Assembly (NCBI GenBank): GCA_019240015.1
Contig: JAFAZB010000331.1
Coordinates: 1-11,615, forward strand
DNA: 11,615 bases
From: Solirubrobacterales bacterium
GTDB taxonomy: Bacteria; Actinomycetota; Thermoleophilia; Solirubrobacterales; Solirubrobacteraceae
Direction of reading: 5' to 3'
The notes under the pieces were generated by a model. It did no database searches, was not told the origin of the DNA, and worked only from the letters and a program-made list of their open reading frames with translations. Every line of letters begins with the position of its first letter. Position 1 is the first letter of the stretch. Below, piece after piece: positions 1 through 6,976 of the stretch. Made by a program: the position numbers and the translations under genes.

Positions 1-163
1 CGCACAGCGTGCCCCGAGCGACGAACTCGAAGTAGAACTCGAGCGTCGCGGGCACCACCTGTCGCAACCTCCCGACCCGCACGCTGACCACCCGGACCGG
101 ACGCCCGCTCGCGTGCTTGACCGCCGTGTTGACGATCGCGCCGCTCAGGGAGAGCTCGTGCAC
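1..163 (-). CDS. hypA: HypA nickel metallochaperone, 5' part (cut by window edge)
   Basis: Reading the minus strand from a GTG at 163 gives 54 codons that run off the window. The protein begins MHELSLSGAIV and continues through RVGRLRQVVPATLEFYFEF, the classic HypA N-terminus. HypA delivers nickel to the [NiFe]-hydrogenase large subunit; His2 (seen here) is the family's nickel ligand. The C-terminal CxxC...CxxC zinc site would lie outside the window. The gene starts 14 nt after the stop of the maturation protease, so it looks like the next gene of the same operon. No strong Shine-Dalgarno precedes the GTG, which is common in tightly coupled operons. The start is fixed by the family-invariant M-H-E-L/M-S opening. 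Identity is near certain; the remainder of the gene cannot be seen. Confidence 0.93.
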   Translation of the reverse strand, partial: MHELSLSGAIVNTAVKHASGRPVRVVSVRVGRLRQVVPATLEFYFEFVARGTLC

Positions 164-177
164 GTGAGGCCGCCAGA

Positions 178-693
178 TCAGCTCGCCGCCCGAGCCGATC
201 CCGAGCGCAACTCAGCGACGGTTTCGAGCACGAGGTCGACTGCTCGCGCCACGGCATTGCGCACCCGCTCTGAGAGGCCCCAGCCTATCTGCTCGACCTC
301 GGCCGGCTCGCACGCGATCACCACCACGCGCCCAGGCCACGCGCCGATCGACTTCACGAACCGCAGCACGGTCTGCGGGTCCATCGCGTGCGGGTTGATC
401 GCCTGCCCGTCCTCGATCCCAGCCTCGACCTGCTCCTCGTCGGGCTCCATCACATACAGCGTCCCCGGCTCTCCGCCCTGGCGGCTCACGTCGAGGATCA
501 CCAGCGCGTCGTAGCCGCGCATCACCTCGTAGGCCAGGTCGAGGCCGCCGGTGCCGGCATCCATGATGCTCACCCCGGGTGGGAGCTCGCGATTCTGCAG
601 CGCACGGGCCACCTCCCCGCCGAAGCCGTCGTCGCGTAGCCAGGCGTTGCCGACGCCGGCGATCAGGATGCTCCGCAGGGGCTCAGCGCTCAT
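178..693 (-). CDS. [NiFe]-hydrogenase maturation endopeptidase (HybD/HycI family)
   Basis: This 171-aa protein should cleave the C-terminal extension of the hydrogenase large subunit after nickel insertion, the last maturation step. The N-terminus shows the family signature G-V-G-N-x-W-L-x-D-D-G-F-G (residues 13-25). The three metal-binding positions known from E. coli HybD (Glu16, Asp62, His93) appear to correspond to Asp22, Asp68 and His102 (in INPHAMDP). Length is normal for the family (about 150-175). The ATG (691-693 on the plus strand) overlaps the TGA of the upstream 372-aa gene in an ATGA arrangement, implying translational coupling. Its substrate is most likely HhyL in the same operon, which carries a 19-residue tail beyond its last active-site motif. 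Confidence 0.93.
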   Translation of the reverse strand: MSAEPLRSILIAGVGNAWLRDDGFGGEVARALQNRELPPGVSIMDAGTGGLDLAYEVMRGYDALVILDVSRQGGEPGTLYVMEPDEEQVEAGIEDGQAINPHAMDPQTVLRFVKSIGAWPGRVVVIACEPAEVEQIGWGLSERVRNAVARAVDLVLETVAELRSGSARAAS

Positions 694-1808
694 TTGTCGA
701 TCACCTCCACCTCGGGGGCGTAGAAGAACAGGAACCGGCCGCTGTCGCGCATGAGCTCTTGGCCGGGGTCGCCGTCGATCGTCACGGCCAGGTGGGTGCG
801 GCCGTCGTAGTCGGTGAAGATCCGCTCGATTGTCGCCGTGCGGCCGTCGAGCATGCGTGCGTGCAGGTCGGCCTCAGGCCCCGGTCGGATCAGCACCTTC
901 GCGCCCTTGACGAAACGCACGCCGTCGACCGTCGCTTCGGCCTCGCCCGCGCGCGGGTCGGGCAGCCCCGCGGGCTCCACCGGGGGCGCGGTCGTCTCGG
1001 GGTCGCGCAGCGTCACGCGCCCGTGGAGCGCCATGATTTCCTGCGGGGTGGTGCTGGCCGCCCGCGCGATCATCTCGCGCACCGCGGGGTCCTGGCGCTC
1101 AATCTCGGCGCGCTCGCCGTCCGAAAGCGCATGGACGTGCAACAGCAGGGCCTCCTCGATCTCGGTCGAGTCGAACAGCCCGCCGCGGCTCTCGGGCGCG
1201 ATCTGCGGGTGGTCGGGAAGCACGATCGTGGTCCCCAGCACCACGTCGTCGCCGGCCGACGCCAGCACCGGGAACGTGTTGACGCTGTGGGTGGCGCCCT
1301 CAAGTGGTGAGCGGAAGCGTCCGGCGGACAGCGCGACCACGATCTGCGTGGAGAGCAGCGCCCCCGCCAGTGCCCCGGCGCGGTCGAGCCCAGCCTGCAC
1401 CCGGAGTGTGTTGTGCACGCACGCGCGAACGAGTACGCGGTGACCGGCAGTCCCGGACGGCGGCGTCTCGGAGCGAAGCGTGAAGCGGCCGCCCAGGAAC
1501 TCGACCGACTGGCGCTGGCCGACCCGGATCGGGCCCAGCTCGACTCGCTGCTCGGCCGCCTGGTGGCGATCGCCGCGCGAGCGCAGGAAACGCAGCGTGG
1601 CGCTGAGCGTGGCCCCGGGGGCCGGGTGGGCCCAGCACTCGAGCCGGGCGTGGTCGAACGCGCCCGCGCACTCGGCGGCGTACGCGGGCGGGTAGACGAT
1701 CCCGAACGGGGTCGGAGTGGCGTTCTTGGTTGCGCCCGGGGTGTACGGGTACAGCGCGTATCCCTCGTAGAGCAGCGACTCGACCAGCTGCTCGAGCGCC
1801 TCAGCCAC
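690..1808 (-). CDS. Hydrogenase-operon protein of unknown function, 372 aa
   Basis: I do not recognise a functional family. The product resembles conserved hypothetical proteins I associate with actinobacterial group 1h hydrogenase loci (memory only). The N-terminal region (1-45) is rich in aromatic residues and proline, with LLYEGYALYPY at 12-22. Residues 50-265 look like a soluble mixed beta domain, including LPDHPQIAPESRGGLFD at 197-213 and a helix ending in HVHALSDGER. Residues 292-372 form a separate small beta-rich module (VDGVRFVKGAKVLIRPG ... DGRTATIE ... HLAVTIDGDPG) suggestive of an SH3/KOW-like barrel. There is no signal peptide, membrane segment or cysteine cluster. The start is GTG, overlapping the end of the DUF6084 gene by 8 bp; the stop overlaps the protease start by 4 bp. 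Position between hydrogenase structural genes and the protease suggests a dedicated assembly or partner role (inference). Confidence 0.85.
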   Translation of the reverse strand: MAEALEQLVESLLYEGYALYPYTPGATKNATPTPFGIVYPPAYAAECAGAFDHARLECWAHPAPGATLSATLRFLRSRGDRHQAAEQRVELGPIRVGQRQSVEFLGGRFTLRSETPPSGTAGHRVLVRACVHNTLRVQAGLDRAGALAGALLSTQIVVALSAGRFRSPLEGATHSVNTFPVLASAGDDVVLGTTIVLPDHPQIAPESRGGLFDSTEIEEALLLHVHALSDGERAEIERQDPAVREMIARAASTTPQEIMALHGRVTLRDPETTAPPVEPAGLPDPRAGEAEATVDGVRFVKGAKVLIRPGPEADLHARMLDGRTATIERIFTDYDGRTHLAVTIDGDPGQELMRDSGRFLFFYAPEVEVIDK

Positions 1809-2490
1809 GATGGGCCTGCTCGATCAGGGCCTGCACCGTGGCGTCGAGGGTGGCCAGCCCGCGGTCGAGCTTCGCGCGCTGGAGCGCCTCGTACGTGCCG
1901 GTGCCGACCGTGATCCACGTGGTCGCCGGGTAGTAGTGCTCGATCGTCTCCCGCCACACCGCGACCGGGAGCTTGAAGTCGATCGAGGTGTTCCACGGCA
2001 CCAGCACGATCTGTAGCCCGCCACGCTCGTCGCGGTAGTAGATCGTGCCGTTGAAGTGCATCGCCATCGGCGCCTCGCCATCCTCGAGGGCCGCCAGGTA
2101 CTTGGAGGCCGCCAGCTCGAGGTCGTAGTGGCAGGACACCGGGATCGACACGGTGCACGAGCCCGTGAACGGGGGGACGAGCACGTCGAGTGCCGTCCAC
2201 ACCAGGCTCCGCGTGGTGACCGCCCACCGCTCGGGTGCGCCGAACAGCTCGACCAGGCGCGCGTGCGCCGACGCGTCGTAGCGGCGCCGGGCCGGCTCGA
2301 TCATGACCTGGACGCTGAGCGCGATCATGTAGACGTGCCGCCCGCTTGGCTCTGAGACCTCGAGGTCGATCGCCAGCATCGGCGCAGCCGCGTGGCGCAC
2401 TGGGCGCGCGCCGAGGACGGCGAATCGCGGCTCGGGAGCCGCCGGGGCGACCGGCTCGCCGCCGAGCGCGGCGGGGCCGATGCTCGTCAT
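1801..2490 (-). CDS. DUF6084-type hydrogenase-associated protein, 229 aa
   Basis: The sequence resembles the actinobacterial DUF6084 family, uncharacterised proteins found beside uptake hydrogenase genes (recalled from memory, not searched). Typical stretches include DLEVSEPSGRHVYMIALSVQ, a RRRYDA segment, WAVTTRSLVWT, VPPFTGSCTVSIPV, the YDLELAASKYLAAL helix, HFNGTIYYRDE and VWRETIEHYYP. No cofactor motif, signal peptide or membrane span is visible, so a soluble cytosolic protein is expected. The ATG at 2490 is preceded by GAGGTG about 6 nt upstream and overlaps the preceding TGA by one base (TGATG). A longer open frame extends upstream to 3021 but lies inside the DUF5947 gene and is of arginine-rich shadow composition, so it is not used. 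Function unknown; operon position implies a role in maturation or activity of HhySL. Confidence 0.88.
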   Translation of the reverse strand: MTSIGPAALGGEPVAPAAPEPRFAVLGARPVRHAAAPMLAIDLEVSEPSGRHVYMIALSVQVMIEPARRRYDASAHARLVELFGAPERWAVTTRSLVWTALDVLVPPFTGSCTVSIPVSCHYDLELAASKYLAALEDGEAPMAMHFNGTIYYRDERGGLQIVLVPWNTSIDFKLPVAVWRETIEHYYPATTWITVGTGTYEALQRAKLDRGLATLDATVQALIEQAHRG

Positions 2491-3158
2491 CAGCTCACCT
2501 CGACCGCAAGCCGCTCGAAGAACCCTCTCACCGCGCGCTCCACGCCTGGGCCGCCGGAGATCCCCTCCCAACTTGCCTTGATCGCCCCGGTCAGTGCGTA
2601 GCAACGGTCGATCGGTGCGATCGTATACACCGGCGGATCGGCGAGGCGGTTGACGATCAGCCCCTCGATGTCGGGCTCGAGCTCGGCCAGCACCGGGTTC
2701 AGCTCGCACATCCGCGACCAGCTCTCGAAGTGCAGCTCGGATTCGGTTGCGCCAGCCGGGCTTGGGTACATCGCGACCACGCAGTCGGTGACCGTCGAAT
2801 GCATGAAGAAGGCCAACCCGATCGGGATCTGGAAGCTGGCCCACAGCTCGTCTGGCAGCTCGAGTGCGGGCAGCGCGAGCGTGCGGTTGCCGACCGGTCG
2901 GTAGTCGCCGTCTCCCGATCGCATTCCCCAGCACGCCTCGCAGGCGCAGACGATCCGCCGCTGCGCCAGGTGGATCAGGTGGCGGTGGTCCTCCGGGATC
3001 GCGAGGCCGCAGAGATCGCAATGCTCGATCCCCGGCTCACTCGGCGCCCGGGCGTCAGCCGGCGCTCGCGCCGCGCCGCGCAGCCCGGTGACCAGCCGAG
3101 AGCGCCGGCGGGCGGCGATCGCCCCCTGCAGCGAGCGCCGCCCGTTCGTGGCGCTCAT
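2490..3158 (-). CDS. DUF5947-type protein with Cys-rich putative metal site, 222 aa
   Basis: The product resembles the DUF5947 family known next to actinobacterial hydrogenase genes (from memory). An arginine-rich N-terminus (1-45) leads into a compact metal-binding motif: C47-x2-C50, His58/His60/His63 and C71-x-C73-x2-C76, which could bind zinc or a cluster. Family-like segments follow: LPDELWASFQIPIGLAFF at 101-118, VVAMYPSPAGATESEL at 127-142, and the IAPIDRCYALTGAIK segment near 180-194. There is no transmembrane helix. The ATG at 3158 overlaps the stop of the NifU/Rieske-like gene as ATGA; the longer in-frame start at 3332 lies inside that gene and is rejected. Adjacent genes on both sides are hydrogenase accessory genes, so a hydrogenase-specific role is inferred; no reaction can be assigned. 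Confidence 0.9.
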   Translation of the reverse strand: MSATNGRRSLQGAIAARRRSRLVTGLRGAARAPADARAPSEPGIEHCDLCGLAIPEDHRHLIHLAQRRIVCACEACWGMRSGDGDYRPVGNRTLALPALELPDELWASFQIPIGLAFFMHSTVTDCVVAMYPSPAGATESELHFESWSRMCELNPVLAELEPDIEGLIVNRLADPPVYTIAPIDRCYALTGAIKASWEGISGGPGVERAVRGFFERLAVEVS

Positions 3159-4069
3159 GCTGCCAAGGCCACCTTGACGGCTGCGCCCTCGCGCAGCAGC
3201 GGGACCGGCTCGAGCTGCAGCTGCTCGTCGTCGAGCGAGCGACCGGCGCGCGGCAAGAAGAACGAGCGCTCGCACGCCGAGCAGCGCAGGGCGCCCTCGC
3301 TGAGCACGCCGTCGCGCAGGCTCGAGCCACATCCGGCGCAGACGTCCCGGTAGGCCAGCAGCGTGCCCTCGACGTTGGCCACGATCACGTCCACGCCGCC
3401 GGGCGCGGCCGTCGTCAGCGCTCCCGGCGCGAGCCCGCTCGCCGCGGAGTCGAGCTCCACCCAGCGCGGCGCCGGCGCCCCGGACATCACGACCGGCAGC
3501 TCGCTCCCGCTGCCGTTTGCGCCGGCCATCGGCAGCCCCAGCCCTGGCATCTGCGGCGCCACGCCCTCGACCTCGAGCCCCTCCAGGTCCGGCGCGAGCT
3601 CCTCTAGCGCCTGCTTGACGGCCAGCTCGAGCGTGACCGACGAGGCCGAGCAGTCAGAGCAGCTGCCGCGCAGGTGGATCCGCGCCAAGCCCTCCTGTAA
3701 CGACAGCAGCTCGACGTTGCCGCCGTGGGACTCCATGTACGGGCGCACCGAGTCGAGCGCCTGCTCCACGCGTTGCTCGAGCGAGAGCGGATGCAGGTCG
3801 TGGATCAAGAGCAGCGTGGCCACGAACGGGTCATCTGCCAGCTCCAGCGCGAGCTGCTCCCCCGGCTCGCCGGCCCCGCCCAGCGTCTCGATGATCCGCT
3901 CGAGCCCGGCGCCGTACATCTGCACCACCGCGCCGAGGAGCTCCTCAGCCAGGCTGCGCGAGGGCCCCTCGGGGAGCAACTCGAGCTGGTCCTGGAGCTG
4001 CTGGACGCGCTCGAACAGCTGCTCCGGCGTCGGCGCGGAGACGGGCGCGGCCGTGGCGTGCGCCTGCAT
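3155..4069 (-). CDS. NifU-like protein fused to a four-cysteine Rieske-like domain, 304 aa
   Basis: Three parts are visible. Residues 14-105 are helical (LFERVQQLQDQLELL and following). Residues 103-170 form an NFU/NifU C-terminal domain with the motif GSCSDCSAS (C137-x2-C140), the pair that carries a transferable Fe-S cluster in this family. After a Pro/Gly/Ala linker (170-200), residues 225-300 resemble a Rieske-type beta fold, but its metal-binding loops read C244-A-G-C247 and C263-S-A-C266 where a Rieske protein has CxH and CxxH. Four cysteines point to a rubredoxin-like iron or a zinc site instead of a 2Fe-2S Rieske centre (inference). The ATG lies 3 nt after the hhyL stop. Possible roles are Fe-S delivery to HhyS or electron relay from the hydrogenase; the sequence alone does not decide. 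Confidence 0.9.
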   Translation of the reverse strand: MQAHATAAPVSAPTPEQLFERVQQLQDQLELLPEGPSRSLAEELLGAVVQMYGAGLERIIETLGGAGEPGEQLALELADDPFVATLLLIHDLHPLSLEQRVEQALDSVRPYMESHGGNVELLSLQEGLARIHLRGSCSDCSASSVTLELAVKQALEELAPDLEGLEVEGVAPQMPGLGLPMAGANGSGSELPVVMSGAPAPRWVELDSAASGLAPGALTTAAPGGVDVIVANVEGTLLAYRDVCAGCGSSLRDGVLSEGALRCSACERSFFLPRAGRSLDDEQLQLEPVPLLREGAAVKVALAA

Positions 4070-4072
4070 CGG

Positions 4073-5848
4073 CTAGGCCATCGCGGTCGGAGTGTGCATC
4101 ACCTTGCGGACCCTGCCCTTGCCGGTGTACATGTGCACGCCACACGGCAGGCACGGATCGAAGGACCGCACCGCTCGCATGATGTCCACGCCCTTGAACT
4201 TCTCCGGGCCGTTCTCCTCGAAGATCGGCGTGTTCTGCACCGCGTCTTCGTAGGGGCCCGGGGTGCCGTAGACGTCGCGAGGGCTGGCGTTCCACGGCGT
4301 GGGCGGATAGGGCTGGTAGTTGGCGATCTTGCCCTCGCGGATCACCATGTGGTGCGAGAGCACCCCGCGCGCCGCCTCGTGGAAGCCGCAGCTGACGGCG
4401 CTGTCGGGCACCTTGAAGCTGTTCCAGCTCTTGGTGCGCCCGGCCTGCACCTCCTTCATCGCGCGCTCCAGGCAGTGCAGCGCGATCAGCGCGCTGTAGG
4501 CCTGGTGGTATGTGCGCGCGCGGTCGCGCTCGATCGCATTGGACTTCTCGGGCACGTTCCACTCGAGCTCCATCTCCGGGAGGCTGGGCGAGCGGGGCAG
4601 CACCATCTGGATCGAGTGGCCGGTGGCCTTGGCGTAGCCGAAGTCGACCAGGCCCGCCTTAGCGGTGCACCACTGCCGCGCGAACGGTCCGCCGCCCGTG
4701 TCGCAGCACACGTGCGTGTCGGTGCGCTTGTCGTAGATCCGCGGCGAGACGACCCAGGTGTACTTGTCGGTGAAGTCGCGCTTCTGCGGTCGCGGCAGCG
4801 TGATCTTGTTCCACGGGTGGTTCTTGTCCACCGGGTTGCCGAGCGGGTCGTGGGTCACGAACGTCGGCTCGTTCTCCCATGAGTCGAAGTAAGAGGAGCC
4901 CAGCAGGATGCGGATCATCAGGTTGATCTCGACCAGGTCGGTCGAGATCAGCTCACCGCCGATCGCAACGCCCGGAGTGATGTAGCGCTTGCGGCCCCAC
5001 TCGGTCATGTTGCGGTAGTCGTAGTCGACGTAGTCAGGGTCGTCGAACGAGCCCCAGTTGACGAGATTCGTCTCCCGGAAGCCGACCATGTCATAGCCCG
5101 GCAGCTCCTGGAGGAAGAAGTCGTAGAGGTCGTCGTGCATCGGCACGCTGCGCTTGACGTAGTCGAAGTAGCGCATCAGCCGCACGTAGTAGTCCGTGCA
5201 AGTCTGGTGGGTGATGTCGGCGCTGCAGCCGCCCGGCATGATCGTCGAGGGGTGGGTGTGACGGCCGCCGAACAGGCAGTACATCTCCCGCGTGTAGCGT
5301 GCCACGTGCAGCGTCTCGAGGTAGAACTCGCCGGTGAACGGGTTCAGCGCCCGCATGATGTCCGCGATCGTCTTGAAGCCGTGGATGTCCTGGCTGGGCG
5401 CGGCGGTCTGCTCGGCCCTCTGCAGGAGCGTCGGGTTGGTCTCCTTGACCATCTGCTCGCAGAAGTCCACGTTGGCCATGCAGTCGTTGAAGATCGCGTG
5501 GTCGAAGATGTAATCCGCCGTCTCGGCCAGGTTGAACGCCAGATCGCCAAGGGGCGGCGGCTTGACGCCGTACGCCATGTTCTGGTTCAGGCACGAGCAC
5601 GTGCAGTGGTTGTCACCGCAGATGCCACAGATGCGGCTCGTGATGAAGTGCGCGTCGCGCGGATCGATCCCCTTCATGAAGATGTCGAACCCGCGGAAGA
5701 TCATCGAGGTGCTGTAGCACTTGAGCACCTGCTGGTTAGAGAAGTCGATCTCGGTGTGGATGCCGAGGCTCCCGACGATCCGCGTGATCGGGTCCCAGGA
5801 CATCTCCTTGACCATGACCTTCTGCTGGGTGGGCGTCTCAGTGGCCAT
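4073..5848 (-). CDS. hhyL: [NiFe]-hydrogenase large subunit, group 1h-like
   Basis: This 591-aa protein is the catalytic subunit that oxidises H2 at the NiFe site. The L1 motif is R72-I-C74-G-I-C77-G-D-N-H81 and the L2 motif is D564-P-C566-L-P-C569-G-V-H572, giving the four nickel-ligating cysteines. Nineteen residues follow H572 and should be removed by the operon's endopeptidase. Other group 1h-like blocks are DPITRIVGSLGI (19-30), GKIANYQPYPPTPWNASPRD and GTPGPYEDAV. Compared with typical [NiFe] enzymes the N-terminal R-I-E-G is R-I-V25-G, so the usual proton-gate glutamate is absent. Cysteines are unusually frequent (for example H81-C-T-C-S-C86). The ATG has GAGGAG 8 nt upstream and lies 47 nt after hhyS. 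No export signal; the partner HhyS also lacks one, so the enzyme is cytosolic. Assignment to 1h versus a sister clade is from memory. Confidence 0.97.
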   Translation of the reverse strand: MATETPTQQKVMVKEMSWDPITRIVGSLGIHTEIDFSNQQVLKCYSTSMIFRGFDIFMKGIDPRDAHFITSRICGICGDNHCTCSCLNQNMAYGVKPPPLGDLAFNLAETADYIFDHAIFNDCMANVDFCEQMVKETNPTLLQRAEQTAAPSQDIHGFKTIADIMRALNPFTGEFYLETLHVARYTREMYCLFGGRHTHPSTIMPGGCSADITHQTCTDYYVRLMRYFDYVKRSVPMHDDLYDFFLQELPGYDMVGFRETNLVNWGSFDDPDYVDYDYRNMTEWGRKRYITPGVAIGGELISTDLVEINLMIRILLGSSYFDSWENEPTFVTHDPLGNPVDKNHPWNKITLPRPQKRDFTDKYTWVVSPRIYDKRTDTHVCCDTGGGPFARQWCTAKAGLVDFGYAKATGHSIQMVLPRSPSLPEMELEWNVPEKSNAIERDRARTYHQAYSALIALHCLERAMKEVQAGRTKSWNSFKVPDSAVSCGFHEAARGVLSHHMVIREGKIANYQPYPPTPWNASPRDVYGTPGPYEDAVQNTPIFEENGPEKFKGVDIMRAVRSFDPCLPCGVHMYTGKGRVRKVMHTPTAMA

Positions 5849-5856
5849 CTGGTTGT

Positions 5857-5862
5857 CTCCTC
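5857..5862 (-). promoter_or_regulatory. Ribosome binding site of hhyL
   Basis: On the minus strand GAGGAG lies 8 nt before the hhyL ATG at 5848. It sits within the 47-nt hhyS-hhyL spacer, the longest gap inside the operon. It supports independent, strong translation initiation of the large subunit and fixes its start. Confidence 0.8.
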
Positions 5863-5895
5863 GTTCGTTTCAGGGGTCGCGCTAGCGGCGGGTGC

Positions 5896-6960
5896 TCACC
5901 ATCGGGGCTGGTAGCCGCTGGTCAGCTGCCGGCCTGGCCGCCTCCACTCGGGCTCCTTGTCGTACTTGGTCTTGATGTGGCGGTGGCGGAACGCGCGCAC
6001 GATCGGGCCGTAGCTGTACTTCATCAGCGTCCCGGCCGCCGCCCCCCACGGATCCTCGTCCATGAACGGCATGTACTTATCAGGGAAGCCGGGCATCGTG
6101 CAGGCCATGCAGATGCCCCCTACGTTGGGACAACCGCCGACGCCGTTCACCCAGCCGCGGATCGGCACGTTGCACTTCACCACCGGGCCCTTGCAGCCCA
6201 GCTTGACCAGGCAACGGTGGTCAGATCCGTACTCGGTGGCGAAGTCACCCTGCTCGGCGTAGCCGGCGCGGTTGCAGCCCTCGCGCACGGTGCGACCGAA
6301 CAGCCACTTGGGACGCAGGGCCTCGTCGAGCTCGGGCGCGGGGGCCAGCCCGGCGAGGTGCAGCGCCAGGTACAGCAGCGTCTCGGTCATGTTGTCGGGC
6401 TGCGCGGGGCACCCGGGGATGCACACCACGGGCAGCCCGGCCTTGGACTTCCAGCTCCAGCCGAGGTAGTCGGGCACGCCCATGGCGCCGGTGGGGTTGT
6501 TCTTCATTGCCGGGATGCCGCCGTAGGTGGCGCAGGTGCCGACCGCCACTACCGCGGCCGCCTTCGGCGCCAGCCGGTCGAGCCACTCGTTCATCGTGAT
6601 CGGCTGGCCGGTCTCGGGGTTGACGGCAAAGCCGGTCCAGTGACCCTCGCCGTTGATCTCCTCGTTACCCAGCGAGCCCTCGATCACGAGGACGAACGGG
6701 TCGAGCTCGCCCTTCTCGGCGTCGAACCACGCCTGCGCGTACTCCTGGCCGACGGCGTAGTCCACCACCTGGTTGTGGACGATCACCTTGGGCATGCCCG
6801 GGATCGCCTGCAGGATGATGTCCTCGAGGCTCGGGTTGGTGGCCGACGTCATCGCCACCGAGTCACCCTCGCAGCTGAGACCCGTGGTCATCCACAGCAC
6901 GTGGGCAGTCACCGCCTCGGTCTGCTTCTGCGCGCTGTATGGGCTCTCCATTACGGCCAT
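5896..6960 (-). CDS. hhyS: [NiFe]-hydrogenase small subunit, group 1h-like
   Basis: This 354-aa subunit carries the electron-transfer chain of three Fe-S clusters. Visible ligands, by comparison with known small subunits, are as follows. Proximal: C30-E-G-D33, C143 (GTCATYGG), C184 (PGCPAQP), i.e. three Cys and one Asp, as described for the Ralstonia eutropha actinobacterial-type enzyme. Distal: position 226, C229, C250 and C256 (C-x5-C); the canonical H-x2-C histidine is Arg226 here. Medial: C263, C284, C287. The N-terminus has no twin-arginine signal, so the enzyme is cytosolic. The end (EPEWRR...LTSGYQPRW) matches the 1h style. The ATG at 6960 has AGGAG 5 nt upstream and lies 16 nt after hypE; the alternative Met at residue 4 lacks such a site at proper spacing. 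Confidence 0.97.
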   Translation of the reverse strand: MAVMESPYSAQKQTEAVTAHVLWMTTGLSCEGDSVAMTSATNPSLEDIILQAIPGMPKVIVHNQVVDYAVGQEYAQAWFDAEKGELDPFVLVIEGSLGNEEINGEGHWTGFAVNPETGQPITMNEWLDRLAPKAAAVVAVGTCATYGGIPAMKNNPTGAMGVPDYLGWSWKSKAGLPVVCIPGCPAQPDNMTETLLYLALHLAGLAPAPELDEALRPKWLFGRTVREGCNRAGYAEQGDFATEYGSDHRCLVKLGCKGPVVKCNVPIRGWVNGVGGCPNVGGICMACTMPGFPDKYMPFMDEDPWGAAAGTLMKYSYGPIVRAFRHRHIKTKYDKEPEWRRPGRQLTSGYQPRW

Positions 6961-6965
6961 GCCGT

Positions 6966-6970
6966 CTCCT
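6966..6970 (-). promoter_or_regulatory. Ribosome binding site deciding the hhyS start
   Basis: AGGAG on the minus strand is separated by 5 nt (ACGGC) from the ATG at 6960. This favours the MAVMES start over the internal Met at residue 4. Confidence 0.75.
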
Positions 6971-6976
6971 CTCGCT

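Noticed and set aside
1070..2227. 385-codon minus-strand ORF
   Set aside because: Alternate frame of the DUF6084-type and 372-aa genes; extreme Arg/Pro content.
2346..3353. 335-codon plus-strand ORF
   Set aside because: Antisense to the DUF5947-type gene; arginine-rich with no family resemblance.
3725..4882. Long plus-strand ORF (385 codons)
   Set aside because: Antisense to hhyL and the NifU-like gene; His/Arg/Val/Leu-rich shadow typical of GC-rich DNA, no recognisable domain.
5849..5895. Terminator or attenuator between hhyS and hhyL
   Set aside because: The 47-nt gap has no convincing hairpin, only the hhyL ribosome site.
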